A DNA stretch of 60,154 nucleotides, taken from positions 1 through 60,154 of the forward strand of contig JAABUB010000008.1 of the NCBI GenBank assembly GCA_011389575.1. Reading direction: 5' to 3'. This stretch comes from Desulfotignum sp. (lineage in GTDB: Bacteria; Desulfobacterota; Desulfobacteria; Desulfobacterales; Desulfobacteraceae). The translations under genes and the position numbers were made by a program. Position 1 is the first letter of the stretch. The number at the start of each line of letters is the position of its first letter. A model generated the notes under the pieces. It saw only the letters and a program-made list of their open reading frames with translations, had not been told where the DNA came from and ran no database searches. Shown here piece after piece: positions 50,696 to 59,544 of this stretch.

Positions 50696-51843
50696 AACAG
50701 GACTCCCAATTCACGGGCCGCATCATAAAAGGTGGATGTTTTCCTCATTCCGAGCATGCGAAAGGCTTCCTGAAACAAGGTCTGGCCTTCCAGTGTACTT
50801 GAAAGAACCGCCCGCGCAAAACGTTTGCCGGTTCGAGCACCAAGGGTTTTATAAAAATCTCCGCCACCGCCGCTGCTTCGTTCAAGGGATCTGATCCGCT
50901 CCACTTCCACCCTGAAATATTGCCATAGTGTGGCCTCATCGATAACGCCCGCATCGAACAGGCGGCGAAGCACCACAAGGGTGCTGACCTTGAACAGCCG
51001 TGCCATCCGCTGCATCTCCTCCGGGACAGACGCATCCCGGTTATGGGTGTTTTTCAGTTCTTCAAGGGGCAGCAGCAATTCAGCGGCAACCCGATTGCAC
51101 CAGCGTTCAATCTGCTTTTCAGGGAGCTGCCCGGCACTGGGATCGGAAATACCGCTTTCACCCAGCCAGATATGGGCCAGTTCATGGGCAAGGGTGAACA
51201 TCTGGGCCGCCTTACTATCCGCGCCGTTCAAAAACACCAGGGGCGCCAGCTTGTCCGCCAGAGCGAATCCCCGAAATTCATTCACATCCAGTTTCCGATG
51301 GCTGTTACTCCCGACAACGGAACTGACCATCACCAGCACGCCCGCATCCTCGGTTCTGGCAATGAGTTGACGGAGCGCATCGGTCCAGGTTGAAACCTGC
51401 CGCCGTTCTGCAATTGAAAGATTCAACACCTGTTTTATTGCCAGAGTGACACTTTCCGGGCGGTCTGAAACGGTCACGCTGCCTACAAAGTCATGAGCCG
51501 GCATTCCCTGAATCCTGGCATGATCACGAAACCAATCCTGCCGATGCTGGCAAATAAAGAGCGTATCCAGCAGGGCGCTGCTAGGTTCCATCATGGTCTC
51601 ATGGCTCAGGGTGCGGAAATCCGGTACAGGCAATGCCAGTTCCGGCGGCTCAGACAAAAAGAAATAACCGATCGGCGTATGGGTCAGCCGGGCAAAATCC
51701 TCAAGCTGCCGAAGCGTCGGTTGCGCCTCGCCCGAAATCCATAACGGCCATTTTCGAAACCGGTTTGTCAGTTTGTCATCGGAAAGCCAGGCCCGCCCCG
51801 CTGCCCAGCGCAATACCGAAATGGATGCTGCCACTGTGTTCAT
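50692..51843 (-). CDS. XRE-type/ImmA-IrrE metallopeptidase protein
   Basis: 383 aa. The N-terminal part resembles an XRE-like domain (PTLRQLEDFARLTHTPIGYFF); the zinc peptidase motif is LAHELAHIWLGE (HExxH, about residue 228). ImmA/IrrE peptidases paired with DUF4411 are a recognised toxin-antitoxin-like combination; the peptidase protein is the probable antitoxin/regulator. Start overlaps the stop of the truncated DUF1016 gene by 4 bases. Confidence 0.88.
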   Translation of the reverse strand: MNTVAASISVLRWAAGRAWLSDDKLTNRFRKWPLWISGEAQPTLRQLEDFARLTHTPIGYFFLSEPPELALPVPDFRTLSHETMMEPSSALLDTLFICQHRQDWFRDHARIQGMPAHDFVGSVTVSDRPESVTLAIKQVLNLSIAERRQVSTWTDALRQLIARTEDAGVLVMVSSVVGSNSHRKLDVNEFRGFALADKLAPLVFLNGADSKAAQMFTLAHELAHIWLGESGISDPSAGQLPEKQIERWCNRVAAELLLPLEELKNTHNRDASVPEEMQRMARLFKVSTLVVLRRLFDAGVIDEATLWQYFRVEVERIRSLERSSGGGGDFYKTLGARTGKRFARAVLSSTLEGQTLFQEAFRMLGMRKTSTFYDAARELGVLL

Positions 51844-52232
51844 ACTATCACCTTACATTTGTTCATGATGGCAAGATTATGGGCCCTGGCTATTTCTCCA
51901 ACCAGTGGCTGGAGCCTTTCATTGTCATGGAACTCCGAATCAAACTGGCGCATGTACCAGAGATTTTGAATTGAAAAACCTCTCACACCGGGAAATTCCT
52001 GCCGCAGATCTTCAGATAACTGCTTTACCACAGATTTGCCCCAGCCCTCAATCTCCTGCCGTTCCACGATCATCCGTCCAATGTCCCAGTACAGACCGAC
52101 CAGATCCTTGTTGACCTTCTTGAGGGCTTCATACTGGGCGGACCGGATCTGCTCCTTGGTTTCGGCCAGCAGGTGCGGATAATCTCCAAATTTGCCGGGA
52201 CTGTTTTCGTTGGGTGTATCAGCCGGATTCAT
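51840..52232 (-). pseudogene. Truncated DUF1016 nuclease gene copy
   Basis: 130 codons corresponding to the N-terminal domain of the intact DUF1016 protein at 57102-58145 (NENSPGKFG, RSAQYEALKKVNK, GLYWDIGRMIVERQ shared). The catalytic C-terminal PD-(D/E)xK domain is absent; the frame ends after AHNLAIMNKCK. Preceded by an hsdS tail remnant, as in the intact locus. Confidence 0.85.
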
Positions 52233-52236
52233 TGAC

Positions 52237-52350
52237 CTACTCCTCATTTTTCATCATGACATCACCAATGACATCTTCCAGCGGATCAAGCACCCCGGCC
52301 GTATCTTCATTATTTTCTCCGGCCGTCGGAGCGGCCAGATGCCGTTTTCA
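52237..52350 (-). pseudogene. hsdS 3'-end remnant
   Basis: One frame reads RHLAAPTAGENNEDTAG and VLDPLEDVIGDVMMKNEE to TAG, matching the C-terminus of the intact HsdS (RHLAPSVGS, LEPLEDVMADVEMDD). The upstream part is missing. Together with the truncated DUF1016 it is a partial copy of the 57.9-58.3 kb junction. Confidence 0.75.
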
Positions 52351-52368
52351 GCAGACAGCTGGATTGGC

Positions 52369-52605
52369 TTATCGGATGACACTTTCTACGTACAATGTGT
52401 CTGGGCAGAAATCCTGTCCTCCCTGCCATTGTATACTTCCAAGACATAGTTTGACTGAATTAAATTTTTTGGGATCCTTCAGCTCTTGAAAAATTCCCTT
52501 GTCCAGGTAGGGTTTTACATCAAATATTTTTTGTTCTCCGTGTTCAAAGGTAAGGGTGATCGTATAATCAAAATTCGGAGTCACTTTTTTTACTCTTGGA
52601 TTCAT
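52369..52605 (-). CDS. DUF2442 domain protein
   Basis: 78 aa with the DUF2442 pattern: PNFDYTITLTFEHGEQKIFDVKPYLDKG (split) and FNSVKLCLGSIQWQGGQDFCPDTLY. DUF2442 proteins usually pair with DUF4160 proteins in toxin-antitoxin-like modules; no DUF4160 gene is seen here, so this may be another orphan. Start at 52605 is uncertain. Confidence 0.8.
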   Translation of the reverse strand: MNPRVKKVTPNFDYTITLTFEHGEQKIFDVKPYLDKGIFQELKDPKKFNSVKLCLGSIQWQGGQDFCPDTLYVESVIR

Positions 52606-52716
52606 AACTGGCCTCTTTATTTCAAAGGGTCAATCTTGAATATTTCCTGACCATTTGTGGCAAGCTTCACTTTTTGACAAGGATTTCTGTATTTTTTTGT
52701 TTTTATTCTTTTTCAT

Positions 52717-53388
52717 TCATTCCCTGCCTCTGAGCACCATGGATGTTGCCCCGACCGGGCAGACAGTAACGCAAAGTCCACAGCCGACACATGATTCATT
52801 ATTATATGCCATTTTTTCATCCTGGAAGACCCGGGCATCAAATACGCACCTTTCAACACATTCACCGCAATGAATGCAATCCTCAAAACCTGTCACAGCC
52901 ACATATTCTGAATGGACCATTATATCTTTGCGGTCAAAACGCCTGACTATCTGCAGATCATGGCAGCAGCACGGGCAGCAGCTGCAAAGGGCAAAGATTT
53001 CATGATCCGGCATGTACAGGCTCAGATGTACAAGCCCGCTTTGGTTTGCATTTTGTAATATTTCGGCCGCCTCCTTTAGATCAACATGGCGCGCCTTTCT
53101 CTTTGTTACCAGCTTATCCCCCACATCATTCAATAAAAAACACACCTCCAAAGGATTGTCGCACCGCTGGTAATGGGTCCTGCACTCGCAGTTCTGGACA
53201 GCCACGGATTTTGCGTTAACCAGTATCTCCATGGCCTGCTCTGTCGGAAGCACCCATTGTTTTGTTGTAAAAGATTCTGAAACAGGAATTACCTTTGACG
53301 CGTATGAAATCCGGCCTTTGCCCAGCCATTCGTCATATTTGGCAATTCTTTTTTCCAGAAAAGCATCAGCATATTTTTCTTTTTCCAT
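52717..53388 (-). CDS. 4Fe-4S binding protein
   Basis: 223 aa from ATG 53388 (AGGAAATG region upstream). C-terminal ferredoxin domain with two clusters: CIHCGECVERCVFDA and CVGCGLCVTVCPVGA. A middle Cys-rich stretch CSCCPCCCHD and NCECRTHYQRCDNPLEVC could bind additional metal. Resembles small ferredoxin-domain proteins of sulfate reducers that lie near methyltransferase or reductase genes. Parts of it are copied at 48137-48219 and 50110-50138. It sits among toxin-antitoxin genes without metabolic neighbours. Confidence 0.88.
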   Translation of the reverse strand: MEKEKYADAFLEKRIAKYDEWLGKGRISYASKVIPVSESFTTKQWVLPTEQAMEILVNAKSVAVQNCECRTHYQRCDNPLEVCFLLNDVGDKLVTKRKARHVDLKEAAEILQNANQSGLVHLSLYMPDHEIFALCSCCPCCCHDLQIVRRFDRKDIMVHSEYVAVTGFEDCIHCGECVERCVFDARVFQDEKMAYNNESCVGCGLCVTVCPVGATSMVLRGRE

Positions 53389-53439
53389 ATGGCACATTTC
53401 CTGTCTTTTACATTATCGGCTGCCCAACTGCTGAACCCC

Positions 53440-53721
53440 TTATGGCCTTTTTTCCGGATCCTGCCGGTTGTCAAAAACCGAATGCAGAACAATTTCATTT
53501 TTTTCGACTGTATAAAACACGGTAAAGGGAAATCGTCGCACCAAACACCCCCTGAAGTGCAGAAAATGAATCCTGTACATTGCTGAATTTTCGATAATTG
53601 ATTTTACAGCAGCCTCGACACAATCCAAAAATTCATATCCCAGCCCGCGTCTCTGCCTTTCGTACCATGCAAATGCGAGCTCCACATCATCCTTTGCCCT
53701 GTCTGTATAACGCAGTTTCAT
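53440..53721 (-). CDS. ParE/RelE family toxin
   Basis: 93 aa: RYTDRAKDDVELAFAWYERQ, FLDCVEAAVKSI, and RRFPFTVFYTVEKNEIVLHSVF DNRQDP in order, typical of ParE-family toxins. Its start overlaps the stop of the antitoxin gene by 4 bases. Confidence 0.88.
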   Translation of the reverse strand: MKLRYTDRAKDDVELAFAWYERQRRGLGYEFLDCVEAAVKSIIENSAMYRIHFLHFRGCLVRRFPFTVFYTVEKNEIVLHSVFDNRQDPEKRP

Positions 53722-53945
53722 TTGAATTTTTCCCGCAGACCCTCGTGCACCGATTTCCAGTCATGCAATTCCAGCTTTCCTTCCTTATATTCTTCATATC
53801 TTTTTTTCAACTCCTGCTTTTGCCACTCCGGCAGGGGGATTTCAGAATTTTCGGCGGCTATGGCATCCCAGATATCTTCCACAAGACGCAGCTTTTCGGA
53901 TAGCTCCAGCCTGCTGATTTCCTCTTTGATTTGATCTGGTCTCAT
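53718..53945 (-). CDS. Addiction-module (putative unstable antitoxin) protein
   Basis: 75 aa of the PF09720-type family (LSEKLRLVEDIWDAIAAENSE followed by the PLPEWQKQELKKR motif). Antitoxin of the following ParE-like toxin. The 54-bp spacing before it is AT-rich with a likely promoter. Confidence 0.9.
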   Translation of the reverse strand: MRPDQIKEEISRLELSEKLRLVEDIWDAIAAENSEIPLPEWQKQELKKRYEEYKEGKLELHDWKSVHEGLREKFK

Positions 53946-54117
53946 TTTATCACCTCATTACATTCTCGGGTATGCTTTTGTATGGCTGCATGCACATGAC
54001 ACTTCACAATCACCTGCCTGCCCGTATGCATTTAATCACCATTGATTGAAATCAAATTATCATTAATCAAGATCTTCGGAATTTCGCGAGAAGGGCCTAT
54101 TTTCAATATTGTGGGCA

Positions 54118-57105
54118 TCAGGCCACCTCTTCATAGGTCACACCGAAGATGGTATCTGAAAGCCATTTCTTGAAACCCGGATTATCGCTGAACTGCTTGA
54201 ACAATTCCGTGTGGTCGGAGAGCATTTCAATGACCACTTTCTGCAAGGCCCGATCATGTTCGAGTCTCGCTGCTGATTTGCTGCTGTTCTTCATTGCGTT
54301 CTGGTACGCCTGGTCCGCTTTTACTCTGGCAGGAATCTCTTCGGTGATCACCTTGCGGATGCGGTCTGTGTCTTCCCACTCGATGTTCCCGAACCGGCCG
54401 TTGAAGGATTTGATGATGTTGCTCAAATAGTCCAGTTCCGGCTCAGCCACCCGGCCGCCCCCGCCCATGGGCAGCGGAAAGATGACCGCGTCCTCATCAG
54501 GCAGCGTGAGTGTCAGGGTCTGCTGCACTTCCGCCCGGTAGCTGTCCATGTCAATGGATTCGAGAATACCTTTGGACAGGTCCTGCTCCATGGGCGCCGG
54601 CAGCTTGGGGATCAGGAAATTCAGAAAGATCGACAGCTTTTCCCATTCGGCGTTCATGTAAGGAAGGATGGAAGCAAGGAACTGGTACGCCCGGATAAAC
54701 GCCTTGGCCTTGCCTTTGAAATCCACCTGGCCGTCCTCGTCAAGGGTCTCGTTGTACTCCCCCACGCACGCATCAAGGATCGGGTCGAGCCTGTCGCGAT
54801 CCTCTCCTTCCAGGAAAAGGCGGACCAGCTCATTAACCTGCGTGTCATTATAGACCTGATACCCGTCGAGCGCGGCTTTCAGGTCGTGCAGTTTGTTCGG
54901 ATCAGTCTCTTCGCTGAGCACTGTTGTGCGGTAATAGTCGGAAAAAGCCATGGTGATAGTGTCCGCATCATTCATGAAATCCAGCACAAAGGTGTCGGTT
55001 TTCAAAGGATGAGCCCGGTTCAACCGGGACAGGGTCTGTACCGCTTTGATGCCGGACAGCATCTTGTCCACATACATGGTGTGCAGCAGCGGCTCATCAT
55101 AACCGGTCTGGAACTTGTCGGCGACGATCAGGAAACGGTAAGGTGCTTTGCCGGGAATATCCTTGATGTCATCCGCCTTGAAATAGGCCTCGATTTTGCT
55201 GCCTGGGAACCCGTTCAGTGACGCTTCGGTGATCTTTTTGCCGTTTTCTTCATAATCCGAAAACGCCACCATCGCGCGGTAGGGACTTTTCCGTTCTTTG
55301 AGGTACGCCGAGATCGCTTCAAAATACTGGACCGCCCGCTTGATGCGGCTGCAGATCACCATGGCCCGGGCCTTGCCGCCGATCTTTTGCCGGGCAATCA
55401 CCTGCTCGTGGAAGTGGTCCACCATGATTTCCGCTTTCTGCCGGATCGCATGGTCATGGGACTCCACATACCGCCGGAGCTTCTTTCCGGCCTTTTCCGC
55501 GTCAAACTTTGGGTCGTCTTCCACGGTCTTCATCAGCCTATAATAGCTTTCCACAGGCGTATAATGGGCCAGCACATCCAGGATGAACCCTTCCTGGATC
55601 GCCTGCTTCATGGTGTAGCTGTGGAACGGCCGGTGGGGCACTTTCCCGTCCACGGGCTCGCAGGGAATGCCGAAAATTTCCAGGGTTTTGTTCTTAGGCG
55701 TGGCCGTAAATGCGAAATAACCGGCGTTGGCCAGCATCTTCCGCGACTCCATAATCTTGTTGATCTTGTCCTCGAAGGTCTCCGCTTCGTCCTCCCGGCC
55801 GCCATGTTCTGAAAGGGCCATGTGCATCTTGGCGGAGGTTTTGCCGCCCTGGCTTGAATGGGCTTCATCAATAATAATGGCAAACGTCTTCCCCCGGTGT
55901 TCGTCCCCGATTTCATCGAGGATAAAGGGAAACGTCTGCACCGTGGAGATAATAATCTTTTTGCCGGCCCTAAGAAATCCGCTGAGCTGCCGGGTTTTGC
56001 TGCCCGAGTCGCCGGTCACTGCCCCGATCACCGAAGACACCTGGGCAAACTGCCGGATGGTATTTCGGATCTGTTTATCCAGCACCCGCCGGTCCGTGAT
56101 GACCACGACGGTATCGAAAATGGCCTGGCCGCCCTTTTCCAGCCCGATCAACTGATGGGCCAGCCAGGCGATGGAGTTGCTCTTGCCGCTGCCTGCCGAA
56201 TGCTGGATCAGGTATCTTTCACCCGGGCCCTTGGCGGCGGCATCCGCCAGAAGCCTGCGCACCACATCAAGTTGATGATACCGGGGGAAGATCTGTTTGG
56301 GATGTTTTTTCCGGCCCCGCTCGTCCTTTTCCTGAACGATCTGGGCATAGTTTTCCAGGATATCGGTCAGGCCAGGCCGGGGAAGTATTCTTTTCCACAG
56401 ATAGTCCGTCTTGATTCCGCCGGGGTTGGGCGGGTTCCCGGCCCCGTCGTTCCACCCCTGGTTAAACGGCAGAAACCACGAGTGTTTGCCCTTGAGATGG
56501 GTGCACATCCGCACCTCGTGGTCGTCCACGGCAAAATGCACCACGCACCGGCCGAACCGGAACAACGGCTCATCCGGACTGCGGTCCCGCTTGTACTGCC
56601 GCACGGCATCATCCACCGTCTGTTTGGTCAAAGAGTTCTTCAACTCGAACGTTGCCACGGGTAGTCCATTGATAAAGATGCCCAGATCCAGTGCAAGCTG
56701 CTTTTCGTCCTGGCTGTAGCGGAGCTGCCGTGTCACGCTGAAGATATTGGCTGCGTGCAGTTCGGCGGCCCGGGTGTTGCCCGGCGAAGGAGTGCCATAA
56801 AACAGGTCCAGGCTCACCGGCCCATGCTTGACACCCTTGCGCAGCACATCGATCACACCGCGTTTGGCAATCTCTGCATCCAGGCGGTACAGGAACTGCG
56901 TACGCTTCGGACAGTCCAGATCCAGGGCCAGGATTTCGGCCGTGTCGGGCTGCGTCGCCTCCAGAAATGCCCGAAGCTTTGCCAGGTCGATCACATGTTC
57001 CCGGCTGTAATCCTCATTGCTGCCCGGCTCATAACCCGCCTCATTGACCAGGGAGTCGACAATCAGGGTTTCAAGGCCTTTCTCGCTTGTGTCCGTGGGT
57101 ATCAT
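54118..57105 (-). CDS. hsdR: Type I restriction enzyme R subunit
   Basis: 995 aa, full length for HsdR. N-terminal nuclease domain with GLETLIVDSLVNEAGYE and FELKNSLTKQT (catalytic ELK region), motif I QHSAGSGKSNSIAW (about residue 309), motif II IIIDEAHSSQGG, TATPKNKTLEIFG, and helicase motif VI-like QTLSRLNRAHP. The start overlaps the DUF1016 gene by 4 bases. It translocates DNA and cuts unmodified sites. Confidence 0.95.
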   Translation of the reverse strand: MIPTDTSEKGLETLIVDSLVNEAGYEPGSNEDYSREHVIDLAKLRAFLEATQPDTAEILALDLDCPKRTQFLYRLDAEIAKRGVIDVLRKGVKHGPVSLDLFYGTPSPGNTRAAELHAANIFSVTRQLRYSQDEKQLALDLGIFINGLPVATFELKNSLTKQTVDDAVRQYKRDRSPDEPLFRFGRCVVHFAVDDHEVRMCTHLKGKHSWFLPFNQGWNDGAGNPPNPGGIKTDYLWKRILPRPGLTDILENYAQIVQEKDERGRKKHPKQIFPRYHQLDVVRRLLADAAAKGPGERYLIQHSAGSGKSNSIAWLAHQLIGLEKGGQAIFDTVVVITDRRVLDKQIRNTIRQFAQVSSVIGAVTGDSGSKTRQLSGFLRAGKKIIISTVQTFPFILDEIGDEHRGKTFAIIIDEAHSSQGGKTSAKMHMALSEHGGREDEAETFEDKINKIMESRKMLANAGYFAFTATPKNKTLEIFGIPCEPVDGKVPHRPFHSYTMKQAIQEGFILDVLAHYTPVESYYRLMKTVEDDPKFDAEKAGKKLRRYVESHDHAIRQKAEIMVDHFHEQVIARQKIGGKARAMVICSRIKRAVQYFEAISAYLKERKSPYRAMVAFSDYEENGKKITEASLNGFPGSKIEAYFKADDIKDIPGKAPYRFLIVADKFQTGYDEPLLHTMYVDKMLSGIKAVQTLSRLNRAHPLKTDTFVLDFMNDADTITMAFSDYYRTTVLSEETDPNKLHDLKAALDGYQVYNDTQVNELVRLFLEGEDRDRLDPILDACVGEYNETLDEDGQVDFKGKAKAFIRAYQFLASILPYMNAEWEKLSIFLNFLIPKLPAPMEQDLSKGILESIDMDSYRAEVQQTLTLTLPDEDAVIFPLPMGGGGRVAEPELDYLSNIIKSFNGRFGNIEWEDTDRIRKVITEEIPARVKADQAYQNAMKNSSKSAARLEHDRALQKVVIEMLSDHTELFKQFSDNPGFKKWLSDTIFGVTYEEVA

Positions 57106-58145
57106 AAATCCTCCAGCAAACGGCTGATTTCCTTTGGTGACGGTAGCTGGCCTTTCAACGATTTCGGCAGGGTCCGGGTGATTTCATAGGTTGCCACGCC
57201 AATGGGTTTGCGGACGTCATGCAGGGCATACTCCACAATCGTGCGGTTCTTCTCCTTGCAGAGAACGATGCCGATGGAAGGATTTTCATCTTCCTGGCGG
57301 ACCTGCCGGTCCAGCGCTGTCAGATAGAACTGCATCTTGCCGACAAACTCCGGCACAAACTCACCGATCTTCAGCTCCACCGCCACAAGACAGCGCAGGC
57401 GGCGGTGGAACAGAACCAGGTCGATAAAAAATTCTTTTCCCTCCACCTCCAGGCGGTACTGACTGCCCATAAAGGCGAACATCCCGCCCATGCTCCGCAG
57501 AAAATCCTCTATCCGGGCAATCAAAGCCCGCTCCAGTTCCCACTCGGAATGTTCCTCGCCCAACTCCAGGAAATCGAACGTATACTCATCCTTTACAGCC
57601 AGTTTGGCCTGAGCCCGCAACTCAGGTGTCAGGGCCTGATCAAAATTGGTCTGGCCCAACAGGGTTTTTTCATAGCTCTGGTTGTCAATCTGATGAATAA
57701 GCACGTTCTTTGTCCAGCCGAATTTGCGGGTCATCCGGATATAAAATTCCCGTTCAAGAGGGTCTTTGCAGCGCTGAAGAATGACCAGGTTGTGGGTCCA
57801 GCCAATTTGTGCAACCAGTGGTTGCACTCGCTCATCGTCGCAGTAGAGCAGATAGAACTCCCGCATGTAAAAAATGTTGCGCCGGGAAAATCCGCTGATC
57901 CCCGGGAACTCGGCCCGAAGGTCACTGGAAAGCTGTTCCGCAATGGCAGAACCATGTTTCCCGTCTGCCTGCCGTTCCACAATCATACGCCCGATGTCCC
58001 AGTACAGGCCCAACAACTCCTTGTTGACCTTCTTGAGGGCTTCATACTGGGCGGAACGAATGCGCTCCTTGATTTCGGCCAGCAGATGCGGATATTCTCC
58101 AAATTTGCCGGGGCTGTTTTCGTTGGGGAATTCAGTCGGATTCAT
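57102..58145 (-). CDS. DUF1016 (YhcG-like) PDDEXK nuclease family protein
   Basis: 347 aa. Start ATG 58145 follows AAGGAGG by 7 bases. The N-terminal DUF1016 helical domain (YEALKKVNKELLGLYWDIGR) is followed by the C-terminal nuclease domain with FFIDLVLFHRRLRCLVAVELKIGEF (the D...ExK motif, about residues 240-264), then GIVLCKEKNRTIVEYAL. Encoded between hsdS and hsdR, overlapping both. An extra nuclease in a type I locus. Confidence 0.92.
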   Translation of the reverse strand: MNPTEFPNENSPGKFGEYPHLLAEIKERIRSAQYEALKKVNKELLGLYWDIGRMIVERQADGKHGSAIAEQLSSDLRAEFPGISGFSRRNIFYMREFYLLYCDDERVQPLVAQIGWTHNLVILQRCKDPLEREFYIRMTRKFGWTKNVLIHQIDNQSYEKTLLGQTNFDQALTPELRAQAKLAVKDEYTFDFLELGEEHSEWELERALIARIEDFLRSMGGMFAFMGSQYRLEVEGKEFFIDLVLFHRRLRCLVAVELKIGEFVPEFVGKMQFYLTALDRQVRQEDENPSIGIVLCKEKNRTIVEYALHDVRKPIGVATYEITRTLPKSLKGQLPSPKEISRLLEDL

Positions 58146-59544
58146 TGAAGTCCTCCTTATCATCCATCTCGACATCAGCCATGACATCTTCCAACGGTTC
58201 AAGCACTTCCATAGCCTCTTCCAAGTCTTCACTGCCCACCGATGGGGCCAGATGGCGCACGTCTATTTTGCCGGTTACCACGTCGGAGATCAGACAGGTG
58301 CGGTATTCACTGATGAGGTTGATCTCGCGGGTCGCAGTCCTGATTGTATAGTCTATTGATCGAGTTGCCTCAACAATATACTCGGCAATTGCCTCTTGTT
58401 CATATATAGGGGGAAGAGCAAATGACATTGCGCCAACACGTTCGACATTAAGGTTCCCTTGGGCGGTGACTGGCGCTATGCTCACTAACTGCGGCTTCAT
58501 TGCTCGCATTACATAGTATAAATATTCGGTAAAAATTCCTTTGTTTGGTGCAAGCCCAATAATGCTGTCAGGAAAACACGCTTCAAAATCTAATATTGCT
58601 ACATCACCTATGTTTGCGGCGATAGTCATGCAAAGGGTGCCAGAAGGAAATTGTTTGCTGACAGCAAAGCCTTTTTCGTTTAATGTCTGGCTGTAGGAAA
58701 CCACCTTCTTCTCTGCGCGGGATACATCGCCAGTTTGAATGAAGGGATATGGTCCATTATATAGACTCGGATCGTTACGGGGTCTGTAAGAAAATTTACC
58801 CCTGAGTAACTTCGAGACCTGCTTTATACGTCTGCGTCCCCAATGCTTCGGAATATCCCCAAGCCAATCAATGCCGGAGGGTTTGAGGGGTACGTCATGG
58901 TCGAGACCGCTTGTCACAGCACGATTGATGATGGCCTGCTTCTGCTCGTTCAATACCTCTATCAGCCGCCGGCGGTTGCGGATGAAGCGAGCAATATGTC
59001 GATCCATTTCATCGAGGTAACGCGCTATGGAATCCTGCTCATCAGGCGGCGGGATCAACACAGGAATGCGCTTCATAGCTGGGATTCTCAGGTCCCACTG
59101 ACCGATACGTACACCGTCGGAAGCACGTCCAAAGAAGTCAGCATAGAGGCGACTTCGAAGCAGCCGGTGAGCGTACTTCTTTTGGATGTCCGCTAAATCA
59201 AAGACGTAGTAGGCGGGGCTAACGATTCCATCCTGTGGAGCGATCCCTACGGAGCCTTGCCACGCTTTCATCTTGTTCACCACCAGGTCACCTTCGTTGG
59301 CAACCAGATAGTTGCTCAGGTCGTCCGGAATAAAGTTGTGGTTCTCTTCTTGGGAGAGCGATGACCGCAGAACAACCCCCTTTTCCCGCAAAACGGAAAG
59401 CAAGGGCATATCAGGTCGATTCCGTGTACTCTTTCGGGTCGCGATAGCGCCGAGACTAGTGGAACGCCAATGCCCTGGTACTTTGCCCAGCCTATCGTCG
59501 AAAGACGGGTGGGAGTATGCATACTGTCGCATAGTACCAATCAT
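58132..59544 (-). CDS. hsdS: Type I restriction-modification specificity subunit
   Basis: 470 aa with two target-recognition domains separated by helical spacers: the first ends near RIPVLIPPPDEQDSIARYLDEMDRHIARF (split), the second near ALPPIYEQEAIAEYIVEATRSI. The C-terminal acidic tail LEPLEDVMADVEMDDKED is unusual. Its start overlaps the hsdM stop by 4 bases. DNA recognition sequence is not predictable here. Confidence 0.93.
   Translation of the reverse strand: MIGTMRQYAYSHPSFDDRLGKVPGHWRSTSLGAIATRKSTRNRPDMPLLSVLREKGVVLRSSLSQEENHNFIPDDLSNYLVANEGDLVVNKMKAWQGSVGIAPQDGIVSPAYYVFDLADIQKKYAHRLLRSRLYADFFGRASDGVRIGQWDLRIPAMKRIPVLIPPPDEQDSIARYLDEMDRHIARFIRNRRRLIEVLNEQKQAIINRAVTSGLDHDVPLKPSGIDWLGDIPKHWGRRRIKQVSKLLRGKFSYRPRNDPSLYNGPYPFIQTGDVSRAEKKVVSYSQTLNEKGFAVSKQFPSGTLCMTIAANIGDVAILDFEACFPDSIIGLAPNKGIFTEYLYYVMRAMKPQLVSIAPVTAQGNLNVERVGAMSFALPPIYEQEAIAEYIVEATRSIDYTIRTATREINLISEYRTCLISDVVTGKIDVRHLAPSVGSEDLEEAMEVLEPLEDVMADVEMDDKEDFNESD

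Noticed and set aside
46700..54000. CRISPR array in the defence island
   Set aside because: Repeats found here are long single duplications, not short regularly spaced repeats, and no cas gene is present.
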